From NCBI RefSeq assembly GCF_004342285.1, contig NZ_SMCV01000002.1, forward strand, positions 671,306-735,305: 64,000 nucleotides of DNA, given 5' to 3'. The notes below the pieces were generated by a model that was not told the DNA's origin, did no database searches, and saw only the letters and a list, made by a program, of their open reading frames with translations. Shown here one piece after another: positions 20,147-28,741 of this stretch (the first letter of the stretch is position 1; each line of letters begins with the position of its first letter). Origin of the DNA: Klebsiella sp. BIGb0138 (GTDB taxonomy: Bacteria > Pseudomonadota > Gammaproteobacteria > Enterobacterales > Enterobacteriaceae). A program made the position numbers and the translations under genes.

Positions 20147-21206
20147 AACATGGACGATGCGTCACCGGCTGTTGTTGACCATTGGCGCCATTCTGGTGGT
20201 CTGTCAGCTGATCAGCGTCTTCTGGCTATGGCATGAAAGTAAAGAGCAGATACAGCTGCTGGTGGCGAGCGCCATAGAAGGGCATAACAATCAAAAGCAC
20301 GTCGAGCACGAAGTGCGCGAGGCGGTGGCCAGCCTGCTGGTACCCAGCCTGTTAATCATCGGTCTGGCGCTGTATATCAGCCTGCTGGCGGTGAAAAAAA
20401 TCACCCGCCCACTGTCGAATCTGCAAAGCGAGCTGGAAAGCCGAACCCCGGATAACCTGCAGCCAATTACGCTGACGGACTCCGTTCCGGAGGTCACGGC
20501 GGTGACGACGGCCATTAATCAGCTGGTTTCCCGTCTGAATATGACGCTCGATCGCGAGCGTCTGTTCACCGCCGACGTCGCCCATGAGCTGCGTACGCCG
20601 TTAGCCGGGCTCCGCCTGCATCTCGAGCTGCTGGCGAAAGTGCACAGCGTCGAGGTCGCGCCGCTGATCCAGCGTCTGGACCAGATGACCAACAGTATCT
20701 CTCAGCTGCTACAGCTTGCCCGCGTCGGCCAGTCATTTTCCGCCGGGAGCTATCAGCGCGTGCCCCTGCTGGAGGATGTGGTCGAGCCGCTGCAGAACGA
20801 GCTGGAAACAATGCTGGAGCAGCGCCAGCAAAAGCTGGCGCTCTCCTGTCCCGATGAAGAGGTTATCGTCTCCGGCGATGCCACGCTGCTGCGCGTGGTG
20901 CTGCGCAATCTGGTGGAGAACGCGCACCGCTATAGCCCGACGGGGTCGACGGTGAAGATCTCGATACAGGCAGGTTCGACGCCGGTGATGGCCGTGGAAG
21001 ATGAAGGGCCGGGGATTGATGAAGCGAAAAGCGGCGAATTAAGCAAAGCCTTTGTCCGCATGGACAGCCGCTATGGCGGAATTGGCCTCGGGTTAAGTAT
21101 CGTCACCCGCATCGTTCAGCTACACGAGGCGCAGTTCTTTTTACATAACCGCCAGCCGGGCCCCGGAGTCCGGGGCTGGATTCTGTTTCCTAAACCTTCG
21201 CGTTAG
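20127..21206 (+). CDS. pmrB: Sensor histidine kinase PmrB (BasS)
   Basis: Two-component sensor of ferric iron, aluminium and mild acid. It has 359 residues: a membrane helix near 14-35, a short periplasmic loop carrying an ExxE motif (EVRE, about 62-65) like the Fe3+-binding motif of Salmonella PmrB, a second helix near 70-90, HAMP, then the H box VAHELRTPL with His153, N box ([11 protein letters not shown]) and G boxes ([16 protein letters not shown]). The start overlaps pmrA by 20 bases. Its stop overlaps by 3 bases the stop of the small gene on the other strand. Confidence 0.94.
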   Translation: MALFASETWTMRHRLLLTIGAILVVCQLISVFWLWHESKEQIQLLVASAIEGHNNQKHVEHEVREAVASLLVPSLLIIGLALYISLLAVKKITRPLSNLQSELESRTPDNLQPITLTDSVPEVTAVTTAINQLVSRLNMTLDRERLFTADVAHELRTPLAGLRLHLELLAKVHSVEVAPLIQRLDQMTNSISQLLQLARVGQSFSAGSYQRVPLLEDVVEPLQNELETMLEQRQQKLALSCPDEEVIVSGDATLLRVVLRNLVENAHRYSPTGSTVKISIQAGSTPVMAVEDEGPGIDEAKSGELSKAFVRMDSRYGGIGLGLSIVTRIVQLHEAQFFLHNRQPGPGVRGWILFPKPSR

Positions 21207-21295
21207 AAAGTCAGCACCCATTGATGGAAAAAGGCGACAACCACCACAAAGGCGCAGGCAACGCCGAGATACTCACGGAAGTTTAATTTTTGCAT
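21203..21295 (-). CDS. 30-residue single-pass membrane peptide, PmrR-like
   Basis: Not an obvious database-annotated gene, but well supported. The 30-codon frame starts MQKLNFREYLGV, has one hydrophobic helix (VACAFVVVVAFF) and ends HQWVLTF. Length and pattern (E..L, VV..F, W..T then an aromatic last residue) resemble enterobacterial PmrR, a PmrA-induced peptide that inhibits the lipid A kinase-like enzyme LpxT; that comparison is from memory. A GAGGA ribosome-binding site lies 7 bases before the ATG, inside a hairpin (21298-21325). A PmrA box lies 42 bases upstream. It is convergent with pmrB. Identification as PmrR is inference. Confidence 0.75.
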   Translation of the reverse strand: MQKLNFREYLGVACAFVVVVAFFHQWVLTF

Positions 21296-21297
21296 AA

Positions 21298-21325
21298 CAC
21301 TATCCTCAGCAGAATGAGGACAGTG
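21298..21325 (-). promoter_or_regulatory. Ribosome-binding-site hairpin in the leader of the PmrR-like gene
   Basis: On the minus strand CACTGTCCTCA, loop TTCTGC, then TGAGGATAGTG: 11 pairs with one G-U wobble, ending 2 bases before the ATG. The GAGGA ribosome-binding site lies wholly in the 3' arm. No T-run follows, so it is not a terminator. Confidence 0.7.
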
Positions 21326-21337
21326 TCGCCTGGCAAG

Positions 21338-21354
21338 ATTAAGCAGACATTAAG
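21338..21354 (-). promoter_or_regulatory. PmrA box of the PmrR-like gene
   Basis: On the minus strand CTTAAT-GTCTG-CTTAAT, two identical direct half-sites with the 5-base PmrA spacer, pointing at the 30-codon gene. Confidence 0.85.
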
Positions 21355-21497
21355 AGCCTATCAGTAGCCGTTATTGTCGCAGACAGTTTGACCACGGACA
21401 GCGCGGAGAAACCGAAGCGTACACGTAGTACGTGAGGATTTCGAGCACTGACCAGCGTCAAAATGGCAAGTAAAATAGCCCTAATGGGATAGGCTCT
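21353..21497. repeat. MITE-like element with 10-bp terminal inverted repeats
   Basis: AGAGCCTATC at 21353-21362 is matched by GATAGGCTCT at 21488-21497. The 145 bases between have no coding frame of note and hold a central dyad (CGTAC-ACGTA-GTACG). I recall similar dispersed sequences in Klebsiella intergenic regions, but copy number cannot be checked here. Its left end overlaps the last 2 bases of the PmrA box. Confidence 0.6.
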
Positions 21498-21587
21498 AAG
21501 CCTGCCATCAAACGCAACGATAAGGCAAAATCTTACCGCCATCACCCGGCGCTGGCCGCCCCGGAACCGCCTCTCCGCGGCCTGCCG

Positions 21588-23606
21588 CTACGATGCGGCG
21601 ATAAACAGCTCGCGAAGCTGGTGCAGCTGGTCACGGATTTGCGCGGCCTCTTCAAACTCCAGATTCTGCGCATGCTGCATCATCTGCGCTTCCAGCTCGT
21701 GAATTCTCTGCTGCAGCGCCTTCGGCGTCAGTGCCGCCGGAGCATCCGCTTCAACCGGCGAGCGTGATTTACCGCGCCCTTTCGCTTTGGTTTTCGCCAG
21801 GTTGCTGCCCAACTGCAGAATATCGACCACTTTCTTATTCAGACCCTGCGGGGTGATACCGTGCTCTTCGTTATAACGCTGCTGTTTCTCACGACGACGC
21901 TCGGTCTCACTGATGGCTTTCGCCATCGAGGCGGTGATCTTATCGCCGTAAAGAATCGCTTTGCCGTTGATGTTACGCGCCGCACGGCCAATCGTCTGAA
22001 TCAGAGAACGTTCTGAACGCAGGAAGCCTTCTTTGTCGGCGTCCAGAATCGCCACCAGCGACACCTCCGGCATATCCAGCCCTTCACGCAGCAGGTTAAT
22101 CCCCACCAGCACGTCAAACTCGCCAAGGCGCAGGTCGCGGATAATCTCCATACGTTCAACGGTATCAATATCCGAGTGCAGATAGCGCACGCGCTCGCCG
22201 TGCTCTTCAAGGTACTCGGTTAAGTCCTCCGCCATCCTTTTGGTCAAGGTGGTGACCAGCACGCGCTCGTTGATCGCGACGCGGATGCGAATTTCCGAGA
22301 GCAGGTCATCGACCTGGGTCGCCACCGGGCGCACCTCGATCAGCGGGTCAAGCAGCCCGGTCGGGCGCACCACCTGATCGACCACCTCATCGCCGGATTT
22401 ATCCAGCTCATAGGGCCCGGGAGTAGCCGAGACGTAAATCGTCTGCGGCGCCAGAGCCTCAAACTCTTCAAACTTCATCGGGCGGTTATCCAGCGCCGAT
22501 GGCAGACGGAAGCCGTACTCGACCAACGTCTCTTTACGCGCCCGGTCGCCGCGGTACATCCCGCCGATTTGTGGGATCGTGACGTGGGATTCGTCGATCA
22601 CCAGCAGCCCATCCGCCGGCAGGTAGTCAAACAGCGTCGGCGGCGGCTCGCCCGGCCCGCGCCCGGAAAGATAGCGCGAGTAGTTTTCGATACCGGAGCA
22701 GTAGCCGAGCTCGTTCATCATTTCGAGGTCGAACTGAGTACGCTGGGTCAGACGCTGCTCTTCCAGCAGCTTGTTGTTCTCCAGCAGCACCTTCCGCCTG
22801 TCGGCGAGTTCGACTTTAATCTCTTCCATCGCCTGCACGATCCGCTCGCGCGGCGTAACGTAGTGCGTTTTCGGATAGATGGTATAGCGCGGAATGGTTG
22901 ATTCCACCTGCCCGGTGAGCGGATCAAAGAGCGACAGACGCTCAACTTCTTCATCGAACAGCTCGATACGCAGCGCGATATCGTCAGACTCAGCCGGGAA
23001 GACGTCGATGACTTCCCCCCGCACGCGGAAAGTACCGCGCTGGAAGGCCTGATCGTTACGGGTGTATTGCAGCTCCGCCAGACGGCGCAAAATCGCCCGC
23101 TGGTCAATCAGCATACCGGTCGTCAGGTGCAACATCATTTTCAGATAGAGGTCGGGATCGCCGAGGCCGTAAATCGCCGACACCGAGGCCACCACCACCA
23201 CATCACGCCGTTCCAGCAGCGCTTTGGTCGCCGACAAACGCATCTGCTCGATATGTTCGTTCACCGAGGCGTCTTTCTCGATGAAGGTGTCCGAGCTCGG
23301 GACATAGGCTTCAGGCTGATAGTAGTCGTAGTAGGAGACGAAATATTCCACCGCGTTGTCCGGGAAGAACTCTTTCATCTCACCGTACAGCTGGGCCGCC
23401 AGCGTTTTGTTCGGCGCCAGCACCATCGTCGGACGCTGCAGGTCGGCAATGACGTTAGCGATGGTAAAGGTTTTACCTGAACCGGTTACCCCCAGCAGCG
23501 TTTGATGCGCCAGGCCATCTTCCAGCCCCTCTTCGAGGCGGCGAATAGCTTCTGGCTGATCGCCAGAGGGACGGAATGCGGAATGCAGCGTGAACGTTTT
23601 ACTCAT
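21588..23606 (-). CDS. uvrB: Excinuclease ABC subunit UvrB
   Basis: Damage-recognition helicase-like subunit of nucleotide excision repair, loaded by UvrA and recruiting UvrC. It has 672 residues (E. coli 673). Walker A is GVTGSGKTF, the beta-hairpin that clamps DNA is [12 protein letters not shown], the DESH motif is LVIDESHVT, and the C-terminal UVR domain ([24 protein letters not shown]) contacts UvrA/UvrC. An SOS box lies at 23697-23716. In E. coli it adjoins yvcK; here eptA-pmrAB and a repeat element intervene. Confidence 0.97.
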   Translation of the reverse strand: MSKTFTLHSAFRPSGDQPEAIRRLEEGLEDGLAHQTLLGVTGSGKTFTIANVIADLQRPTMVLAPNKTLAAQLYGEMKEFFPDNAVEYFVSYYDYYQPEAYVPSSDTFIEKDASVNEHIEQMRLSATKALLERRDVVVVASVSAIYGLGDPDLYLKMMLHLTTGMLIDQRAILRRLAELQYTRNDQAFQRGTFRVRGEVIDVFPAESDDIALRIELFDEEVERLSLFDPLTGQVESTIPRYTIYPKTHYVTPRERIVQAMEEIKVELADRRKVLLENNKLLEEQRLTQRTQFDLEMMNELGYCSGIENYSRYLSGRGPGEPPPTLFDYLPADGLLVIDESHVTIPQIGGMYRGDRARKETLVEYGFRLPSALDNRPMKFEEFEALAPQTIYVSATPGPYELDKSGDEVVDQVVRPTGLLDPLIEVRPVATQVDDLLSEIRIRVAINERVLVTTLTKRMAEDLTEYLEEHGERVRYLHSDIDTVERMEIIRDLRLGEFDVLVGINLLREGLDMPEVSLVAILDADKEGFLRSERSLIQTIGRAARNINGKAILYGDKITASMAKAISETERRREKQQRYNEEHGITPQGLNKKVVDILQLGSNLAKTKAKGRGKSRSPVEADAPAALTPKALQQRIHELEAQMMQHAQNLEFEEAAQIRDQLHQLRELFIAAS

Positions 23607-23696
23607 ATCTCTGGCCCTGAAGAAGGATGACGCGCCTGGCCGTATGCGGCAGGTGTTTAATTCTACCCTCCACGCCAGCTTTTGCCAATAAATAAC

Positions 23697-23716
23697 ACTG
23701 GATATAAAACCAGTAT
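23697..23716 (-). promoter_or_regulatory. LexA (SOS) box of uvrB
   Basis: ACTGGATATAAAACCAGTAT has the CTG-N10-CAG core of LexA sites, 91 bases upstream of the uvrB start, comparable with the E. coli uvrB operator. Confidence 0.8.
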
Positions 23717-24017
23717 CGCATTATTGTCTATACGCCATACCGGCGAGCGACCCATCGTTTTGGGCTAAAAACAGGCCGCCTTGCGGAATAATCCGCCAGT
23801 CAGTGGGGTTATCCCCAGAAAGATTTAGGATTTAACATTTGTCAAGCAGGGTAATGAATCTTTTATGGCAGCAGGTGACACTTTCCTTACAGCCATTGCT
23901 TTTATTCAACTAATTGATATTAAATGAAATTAAACAAAAGATGGGTTTCGCGCCAATTCAGCCGCAGGCCGCGTAATCTCTAGCTTACCGCAAGTTCTCT
24001 AACTCTAATGCACAAGG

Positions 24018-24026
24018 TTATCCACA
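24018..24026 (+). promoter_or_regulatory. DnaA box in the uvrB upstream region
   Basis: TTATCCACA is the consensus DnaA box. A one-mismatch copy follows inverted at 24032-24040 (AGTGGATAA), and TTATCCCCA lies at 23809-23817. A DnaA site upstream of uvrB is also known in E. coli. Confidence 0.6.
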
Positions 24027-24192
24027 GGAATAGTGGATAAGTCTCTGCAGGCCATGAGGTCTGCCACCCGGCAGAAATCGCCCGCCGGCAAAAATCGGCC
24101 GGCTAAAAAAAATTATCGAATTATTTTTGATATTTATCAGCTAAGGACGGCCACCTTTTTGTTGCTTTCTGCACCAAATTTCATGCGCTTTG

Positions 24193-24207
24193 GCACCGGG
24201 AAAGTGC
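24193..24207. promoter_or_regulatory. Probable NtrC binding site
   Basis: GCACCGGGAAAGTGC, on the complement GCACTTTCCCGGTGC, has the GCAC-N7-GTGC layout of NtrC sites such as those of glnA. Its centre is about 110 bases before the start point predicted for the sigma-54 promoter. A half-site (TGCACCAAATTTCATG) lies about 22 bases further upstream. Confidence 0.6.
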
Positions 24208-24283
24208 AACCGCCTCGTTAACCCGCCGCTGTGATGCCCTGCGCCCCCTGTCTTTGCGAGAAAACACCGAAACATCTTTTTCC

Positions 24284-24299
24284 TGGCAAGAGATTTGCA
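24284..24299 (+). promoter_or_regulatory. Sigma-54 promoter (-24/-12)
   Basis: TGGCAAGAGATTTGCA has GG and GC separated by exactly 10 bases, as in the sigma-54 consensus TGGCAC-N5-TTGCA, differing at one core base. The predicted transcript start is near 24310, 34 bases before the gene at 24344. Confidence 0.7.
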
Positions 24300-24343
24300 G
24301 AATCTTCATGTCGCTCGCTATCCCCAAAAAGGAGAAAACGTCT

Positions 24344-25066
24344 ATGTTGAGTCTACACGCAGTTAATCAGTACTACGGAAGTCAGCACACGCTATGGAAT
24401 GTCGACCTTGAACTCCGGCCAGGGGAGTGCACCTGCGTGATGGGGCTGCAGGGGATGGGGAAAACCACGTTGGTAAACTGCATTACCGGGCATCTCCCGG
24501 TCGCCAGCGGCACGATGACCTGGCATGACATCGGGGCCCCGCCTTGCGATCTCACGCCGCTTTCCGCCCACTCCCGCTCGATTATTGGCATCGGCTACGT
24601 CCCGCAGGACAAGCGCATCTTTTCCCAGCTGAGCGTGGAGGAGAATCTGCATATTGCGCTGGCGGCCGGGGGGAACCCCGGCGCCGCGGTGAAGGGCGAG
24701 ATTTACGATTTATTTCCCGAATTGTACGCTCTGCGCCAGCACAAAGGGGCGATGCTCTCGGAAGATGACCAGTACCAGCTGGCGCTGGCCCGGGCGCTGA
24801 TTGTTCAACCGCGCCTGCTGATCCTTGATGAGCCTTCGCGCGGCAGCGGGCATCACTTCATGCAAAAGCTGGGGGACCTGCTGGTGCGGCTGAATCGCGA
24901 TATCGGGTTAACGGTGCTGCTTGCCGAACAGCACCTGCCGTTTATTCGCCGGGTGGCGGACCGGTTCTGCCTGCTTCATCGCGGCCGCAGCGTGGCGCAG
25001 GGCAACGTTATCCAGCTGGATGAGCCGCTGCTGGCGCAGTGGATGACGCCAGATCCAGCGCGTTAA
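24344..25066 (+). CDS. Orphan UrtE/LivF-like ABC transporter ATP-binding protein
   Basis: A 240-residue ABC ATPase most like UrtE of urea/short-chain-amide importers (MLSLHAVNQYYGSQHTLWNV). Walker A is GLQGMGKTT, Q-loop GYVPQDKRIF and Walker B LLILDEPSRGSG. The signature reads LSEDDQYQLALA instead of LSGGQ, and the switch-region His is replaced by Gln in LLAEQH, as is common for LivF/UrtE. No permease or binding-protein gene is nearby. Start: AAGGAG about 8 bases before ATG. A sigma-54 promoter and NtrC-like site lie upstream, pointing to nitrogen control. Its last 59 bases overlap the bioD 3' end on the other strand. Partner and substrate unknown. Confidence 0.8.
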   Translation: MLSLHAVNQYYGSQHTLWNVDLELRPGECTCVMGLQGMGKTTLVNCITGHLPVASGTMTWHDIGAPPCDLTPLSAHSRSIIGIGYVPQDKRIFSQLSVEENLHIALAAGGNPGAAVKGEIYDLFPELYALRQHKGAMLSEDDQYQLALARALIVQPRLLILDEPSRGSGHHFMQKLGDLLVRLNRDIGLTVLLAEQHLPFIRRVADRFCLLHRGRSVAQGNVIQLDEPLLAQWMTPDPAR

Positions 25067-25730
25067 GGTCCAGATACTGCCCGAGATCCTCGCGCTGCGG
25101 CGCGTCCGCCAGCCACGGGATCTCCCCCAGCAACGGCGCCGGGAGCAGGCGCTTAAGGGTCGCCAGGTATTCGGCATGACGCTTGCCCGGCGGCTGGACG
25201 TCGTTCGCGATCCAGCCGGCCAGCGGCAGCCCCGCCTGACGCACCGCCTGGGCCGTCAGCAGCGCATGGTTGATGCAGCCCAGTTTGATGCCCACCACCA
25301 GAATAACCGGCAGCCGTTCGTCCCGCACCCAGTCGGCAAAGGTCAGAGTATCGGAGAGCGGCGTGAACCAGCCTCCCGCCCCTTCCACCAGCACCCACCC
25401 GGCCAGCTTTTCCAGCTCGCGCAGCCCGGCGGAGAGCGCGGCCCCGCTAATCGGGCGGCCTTCATCGGCGCTCGCAATATGCGGAGAGGTCGGTTCAGCG
25501 AAGGTACAGGGGTTAACCTGGGCGTAGCTCAGCGCCACGCTGCTGTTACGTTGCAAGGCCAGCGCATCGTCGTTGCGCAGCCCCTGCGGCGTATCTTCAC
25601 TTCCGGAGGCCACCGGCTTATAGCCCGCGCTCTGCAGCCCGGATAGATTAGCCGCCTGCAGTAAGGCGCAGCTGGCGACGGTTTTCCCGACTTCAGTGTC
25701 GGTTCCGGTGACGAAAAAACGTTTAGTCAC
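25008..25730 (-). CDS. bioD: Dethiobiotin synthetase BioD
   Basis: Forms the ureido ring of dethiobiotin from DAPA, CO2 and ATP. The GTG at 25728-25730 (complement) gives [17 protein letters not shown], equivalent to the E. coli start, and overlaps the bioC stop by 8 bases. Walker [23 protein letters not shown] and PPGKRHAEY are conserved. At 240 residues it is about 15 longer than E. coli BioD (225), because the frame runs on ([21 protein letters not shown]) into the antisense of the ATPase gene. Confidence 0.94.
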   Translation of the reverse strand: MTKRFFVTGTDTEVGKTVASCALLQAANLSGLQSAGYKPVASGSEDTPQGLRNDDALALQRNSSVALSYAQVNPCTFAEPTSPHIASADEGRPISGAALSAGLRELEKLAGWVLVEGAGGWFTPLSDTLTFADWVRDERLPVILVVGIKLGCINHALLTAQAVRQAGLPLAGWIANDVQPPGKRHAEYLATLKRLLPAPLLGEIPWLADAPQREDLGQYLDLNALDLASSTAPAAAHPAG

Positions 25731-26478
25731 GTGCAATGACTCCTGTAAAAAGATAGTACGTCAGCGGGCACAGCCCCTGCTGTTTTGGCCAGGCAAGCTG
25801 GAGCTCGCGCAGTTTGCCCCGACTTAACGGCGCGGCGCTGCGTCCCTGATGCAGATGAGTCGCGCCGATGCCTTTTAGCGAACGCATCGCGCTCAGCGCA
25901 TCGGCGAACGGCAGGCTGACGGCGTGAACCTGTCCGCTAACCCGTCGTCCGGCCAGCGCCTCGCGCACCGCCTGCTCACTGAGAAAGCGGTTGGCGTGCG
26001 GGCGGGCATCAATCGCCTGCCAGGCCTGATTAAGTTCCGGCAGCGAACCGGCCAGCAGCGTGGTGAACGCCACCCTGCCGCCGGGACGCACCACCCGACA
26101 GAGTTCATCCACCGCCCGCGCCAGACTGTCACACCACTGGACCGCCAGGTTGCTCCACGCCAGATCGACACAGCCATCCGCCAGCGGGAGCGACTCAATA
26201 TCGCCCGCCACGTAGCGGTGGGCGCAACCCCCACGCTGCGCCTGCGCCAGCATCTCGACCGAGAGGTCCAGCGCCGTGACGTGGCTTCCGGCATCGCGCC
26301 AGTAGCGGCTCATACTGCCGGGGCCGCAGCCGGCATCCAGCACCTCGGCAAAGGCCCGGCTTGCCAGCCGGCGCAGCAGCAGCTCCGCGCTGTACCGCTG
26401 CAGCTCATCGTGCTGCGTATAGTGGGTGGCCGCCCGGCCAAAGGCCGCGGCCACCGCGCGTTTATTCACCGCCGCCAT
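25723..26478 (-). CDS. bioC: Malonyl-ACP O-methyltransferase BioC
   Basis: SAM-dependent methyltransferase that caps malonyl-ACP so that fatty acid synthesis enzymes can build the pimeloyl chain. It has 251 residues from [20 protein letters not shown], the E. coli length. SAM motif I is [15 protein letters not shown], followed by LDLSVEML and [20 protein letters not shown]. It overlaps bioF by 17 bases and bioD by 8. Confidence 0.96.
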   Translation of the reverse strand: MAAVNKRAVAAAFGRAATHYTQHDELQRYSAELLLRRLASRAFAEVLDAGCGPGSMSRYWRDAGSHVTALDLSVEMLAQAQRGGCAHRYVAGDIESLPLADGCVDLAWSNLAVQWCDSLARAVDELCRVVRPGGRVAFTTLLAGSLPELNQAWQAIDARPHANRFLSEQAVREALAGRRVSGQVHAVSLPFADALSAMRSLKGIGATHLHQGRSAAPLSRGKLRELQLAWPKQQGLCPLTYYLFTGVIARD

Positions 26479-27619
26479 GCAGCACCTCCAGCAGACGGGC
26501 GATATCGGTGGACTCATGCGCCGCGGTGAGCGTCAGGCGCAGCCGCGCGCTGCCGGCCGGCACCGTCGGCGGGCGGATCGCCGTCGCCCAGCAGCCCTGC
26601 TCGCGCAGGCTTGCCGCCAGTCGCAACGCCCGCGTATTGTCGCCGACGATCAGCGGCTGAATCGCGCTGGTTGAGGCGCTGAGCTCGCCGGGGAAGCTGG
26701 CCATGCCGGCGCGAAATTGCGCCACGTGGCTGGCCAGTTTTTCCCGACGCTGCTGGCCGTCATCGCTGCGGATAACCGCCAGCGCCGCGCTCAGCGCCAG
26801 CGCCTGGGCCGGGGGCATGGCGGTGCTGTAAATCAGATGGCGGGCGAACTGCAGCAGGTAGTCCGCCAGCGCATCGTCGCAGAGTACCGCCGCCCCGCTG
26901 GCGCCAAAGGCTTTGCCAAAGGTCACCACCAGCAGTTCCGGGCGGACGTTCCGGGCATGACAGCTGCCGCGTCCCTCATCGCCCATCACCCCGATACCGT
27001 GCGCGTCATCCACCAGCAGCCAGCCGTCAGCCGCCCGGGTGGTACGGGCGATATCGCCGAGCGGCGCGCTGTCGCCATCCATGCTGAATACCCCTTCGGT
27101 TACCACCAGCTGCTGGCCGGTCAGGGGCTTTGCCAACAGATCGCCGAGTTGCTGCACGTCGTTGTGCGCAAAACGCCTGAGCTGCGCCGGGCTGAGGCTG
27201 GCCGCCTCAAGCAACGAAGCGTGGCTCAGCCGGTCCGCGACGATGCGATCGTCCTTTGCAAGCAGCGCGGCAATCAGCGCCTGATTGGCGGCAAATCCGG
27301 AAATAAACAGCAGCGCGCGCGGGTAGCCCAGCCAGTCAGCCAGCGCCTCTTCCAGCTCGCGATGCGCCTCGCTGTAGCCGCTGACGTGGCCGGAGCCGCC
27401 GCTGCCGACGCCATAACGCGCCGCCCCCTGCTGCCAGGCGGCGATAATCTTCGGATGCTGGCTCAGCCCGAGATAGTCATTGCTGGAGAAATTCAGCCAG
27501 CGCTGGCCTTCGCGGGCGAGCCACCGCCCGGCTCCCTGGGTGACCGGCTGGCGCTGGCGAAACGCGTCCGCCTCCCGCCGTTCGCCAAGCGCCCGCTCGA
27601 TCCGTTGCTGCCAGCTCAT
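26462..27619 (-). CDS. bioF: 8-amino-7-oxononanoate synthase BioF
   Basis: PLP enzyme condensing pimeloyl-ACP with L-alanine. It has 385 residues; the PLP lysine lies in [11 protein letters not shown], with [10 protein letters not shown] and [11 protein letters not shown] also typical. The start overlaps the bioB stop (ATGA) and the end overlaps bioC, so bioBFCD is tightly coupled. Confidence 0.96.
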   Translation of the reverse strand: MSWQQRIERALGERREADAFRQRQPVTQGAGRWLAREGQRWLNFSSNDYLGLSQHPKIIAAWQQGAARYGVGSGGSGHVSGYSEAHRELEEALADWLGYPRALLFISGFAANQALIAALLAKDDRIVADRLSHASLLEAASLSPAQLRRFAHNDVQQLGDLLAKPLTGQQLVVTEGVFSMDGDSAPLGDIARTTRAADGWLLVDDAHGIGVMGDEGRGSCHARNVRPELLVVTFGKAFGASGAAVLCDDALADYLLQFARHLIYSTAMPPAQALALSAALAVIRSDDGQQRREKLASHVAQFRAGMASFPGELSASTSAIQPLIVGDNTRALRLAASLREQGCWATAIRPPTVPAGSARLRLTLTAAHESTDIARLLEVLHGGGE

Positions 27620-28656
27620 AGCGCCGCCGCGTTGTAATATTCCTCGGTATCCGGGTTGAGCAGCGCCTGTTCCAGACGCTGCTGCTGTTCGTTATCCCCT
27701 TCCAGCACCGCCGTCTGCTGCGGGTTAAGGCCCAGCTTGCGGAACAGCTGCAGGTCTTTGTCCTCTTCCGGGTTCGGCGTGGTCAGCAGCTTGCAGCCGT
27801 AGAAAATCGAGTTCGCCCCGGCCATAAAGCACATCGCCTGCGTCTGTTCGTTCATCTGCTCGCGCCCGGCGGAAAGACGCACGTACGATGTCGGCATCAT
27901 AATCCGCGCCACCGCGATGGTGCGGATAAAATCAAAGGCGTCGACGTCATCGTTATCGGCCAGCGGCGTGCCTTTCACTTTGACCAGCATGTTGATCGGC
28001 ACGCTCTCCGGCGGCGTCGGCAGGTTAGCCAGCTGCAGCAGCAGGCCAGCGCGATCTTTCTCGGTTTCGCCTAAGCCGACGATCCCGCCCGAGCAGACCT
28101 TGATCCCGGCGTCACGCACCTTGTCGAGGGTATCCAGCCGCTCCTGGTAGGTGCGGGTGGTGATGATATTGCCGTAGAATTCCGGCGAGGTGTCCAGGTT
28201 ATGGTTGTAGTAGTCCAGTCCGGCTCCCGCCAGCCGCTGCGCCTGGCTGTCGGTCAAGGTCCCGAGCGTCATACAGGACTCCAGCCCCAACGCTTTGACG
28301 CCTTTGACCATTTGTTCCAGGTACGGCATGTCGCGATCGTTGGGGTTTTTCCATGCCGCCCCCATGCAGAAGCGGGTTGAACCGGCATTTTTCGCCTGCC
28401 GCGCCGACTCCAGCACCTGTTCCACTTCCATCAGGCGCTCCGATTCCAGACCGGTTTTATAGCGCGCGCTTTGCGGGCAGTATTTGCAGTCTTCCGGGCA
28501 GGCGCCGGTTTTAATCGACAGCAGCGTGCTGACCTGGACCTGGCGCGGATCAAAGTGCTGGCGGTGCGTCTGCTGGGCTTCAAACAGCAGGTCTAACAAC
28601 GGTTTATTAAACAACTCAGTAACTTGCGACATTGTCCAGCGTGCGTGGTGAGCCAT
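27616..28656 (-). CDS. bioB: Biotin synthase BioB
   Basis: Radical SAM enzyme inserting sulfur into dethiobiotin. It has 346 residues, identical in length to E. coli BioB, from [16 protein letters not shown]. The [4Fe-4S] motif is [11 protein letters not shown]; the [2Fe-2S] ligand regions [17 protein letters not shown] and [11 protein letters not shown] and the arginine in YVRLSAGRE are present. First gene of bioBFCD, divergent from bioA across the BirA operator. Confidence 0.97.
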   Translation of the reverse strand: MAHHARWTMSQVTELFNKPLLDLLFEAQQTHRQHFDPRQVQVSTLLSIKTGACPEDCKYCPQSARYKTGLESERLMEVEQVLESARQAKNAGSTRFCMGAAWKNPNDRDMPYLEQMVKGVKALGLESCMTLGTLTDSQAQRLAGAGLDYYNHNLDTSPEFYGNIITTRTYQERLDTLDKVRDAGIKVCSGGIVGLGETEKDRAGLLLQLANLPTPPESVPINMLVKVKGTPLADNDDVDAFDFIRTIAVARIMMPTSYVRLSAGREQMNEQTQAMCFMAGANSIFYGCKLLTTPNPEEDKDLQLFRKLGLNPQQTAVLEGDNEQQQRLEQALLNPDTEEYYNAAAL

Positions 28657-28700
28657 TGGCCTCTCCAAAGGGTTTTGTTAATTGTCGGTTCGGTTTATAC

Positions 28701-28734
28701 TCGTAAACCTAAAACTTTTCAAAATGGTTTACAA
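28701..28734. promoter_or_regulatory. BirA operator (bioO)
   Basis: TCGTAAACC and GGTTTACAA separated by 16 bases, between the divergent bioB and bioA starts. This matches the E. coli bio operator, where biotinoyl-AMP-bound BirA represses both directions. The right half ends 7 bases before the bioA ATG. Confidence 0.92.
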
Positions 28735-28741
28735 GTCACTT

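Noticed and set aside
21298..21325. Hairpin as terminator of pmrB
   Set aside because: There is no T-run on the plus strand, and its pairing exactly masks the ribosome-binding site of the opposing small gene.
24191..24208. TGGCACCGGGAAAGTGCA as a sigma-54 promoter
   Set aside because: GG and GC are 12 bases apart instead of 10; it is better explained as an NtrC-type dyad, with the properly spaced promoter at 24284.
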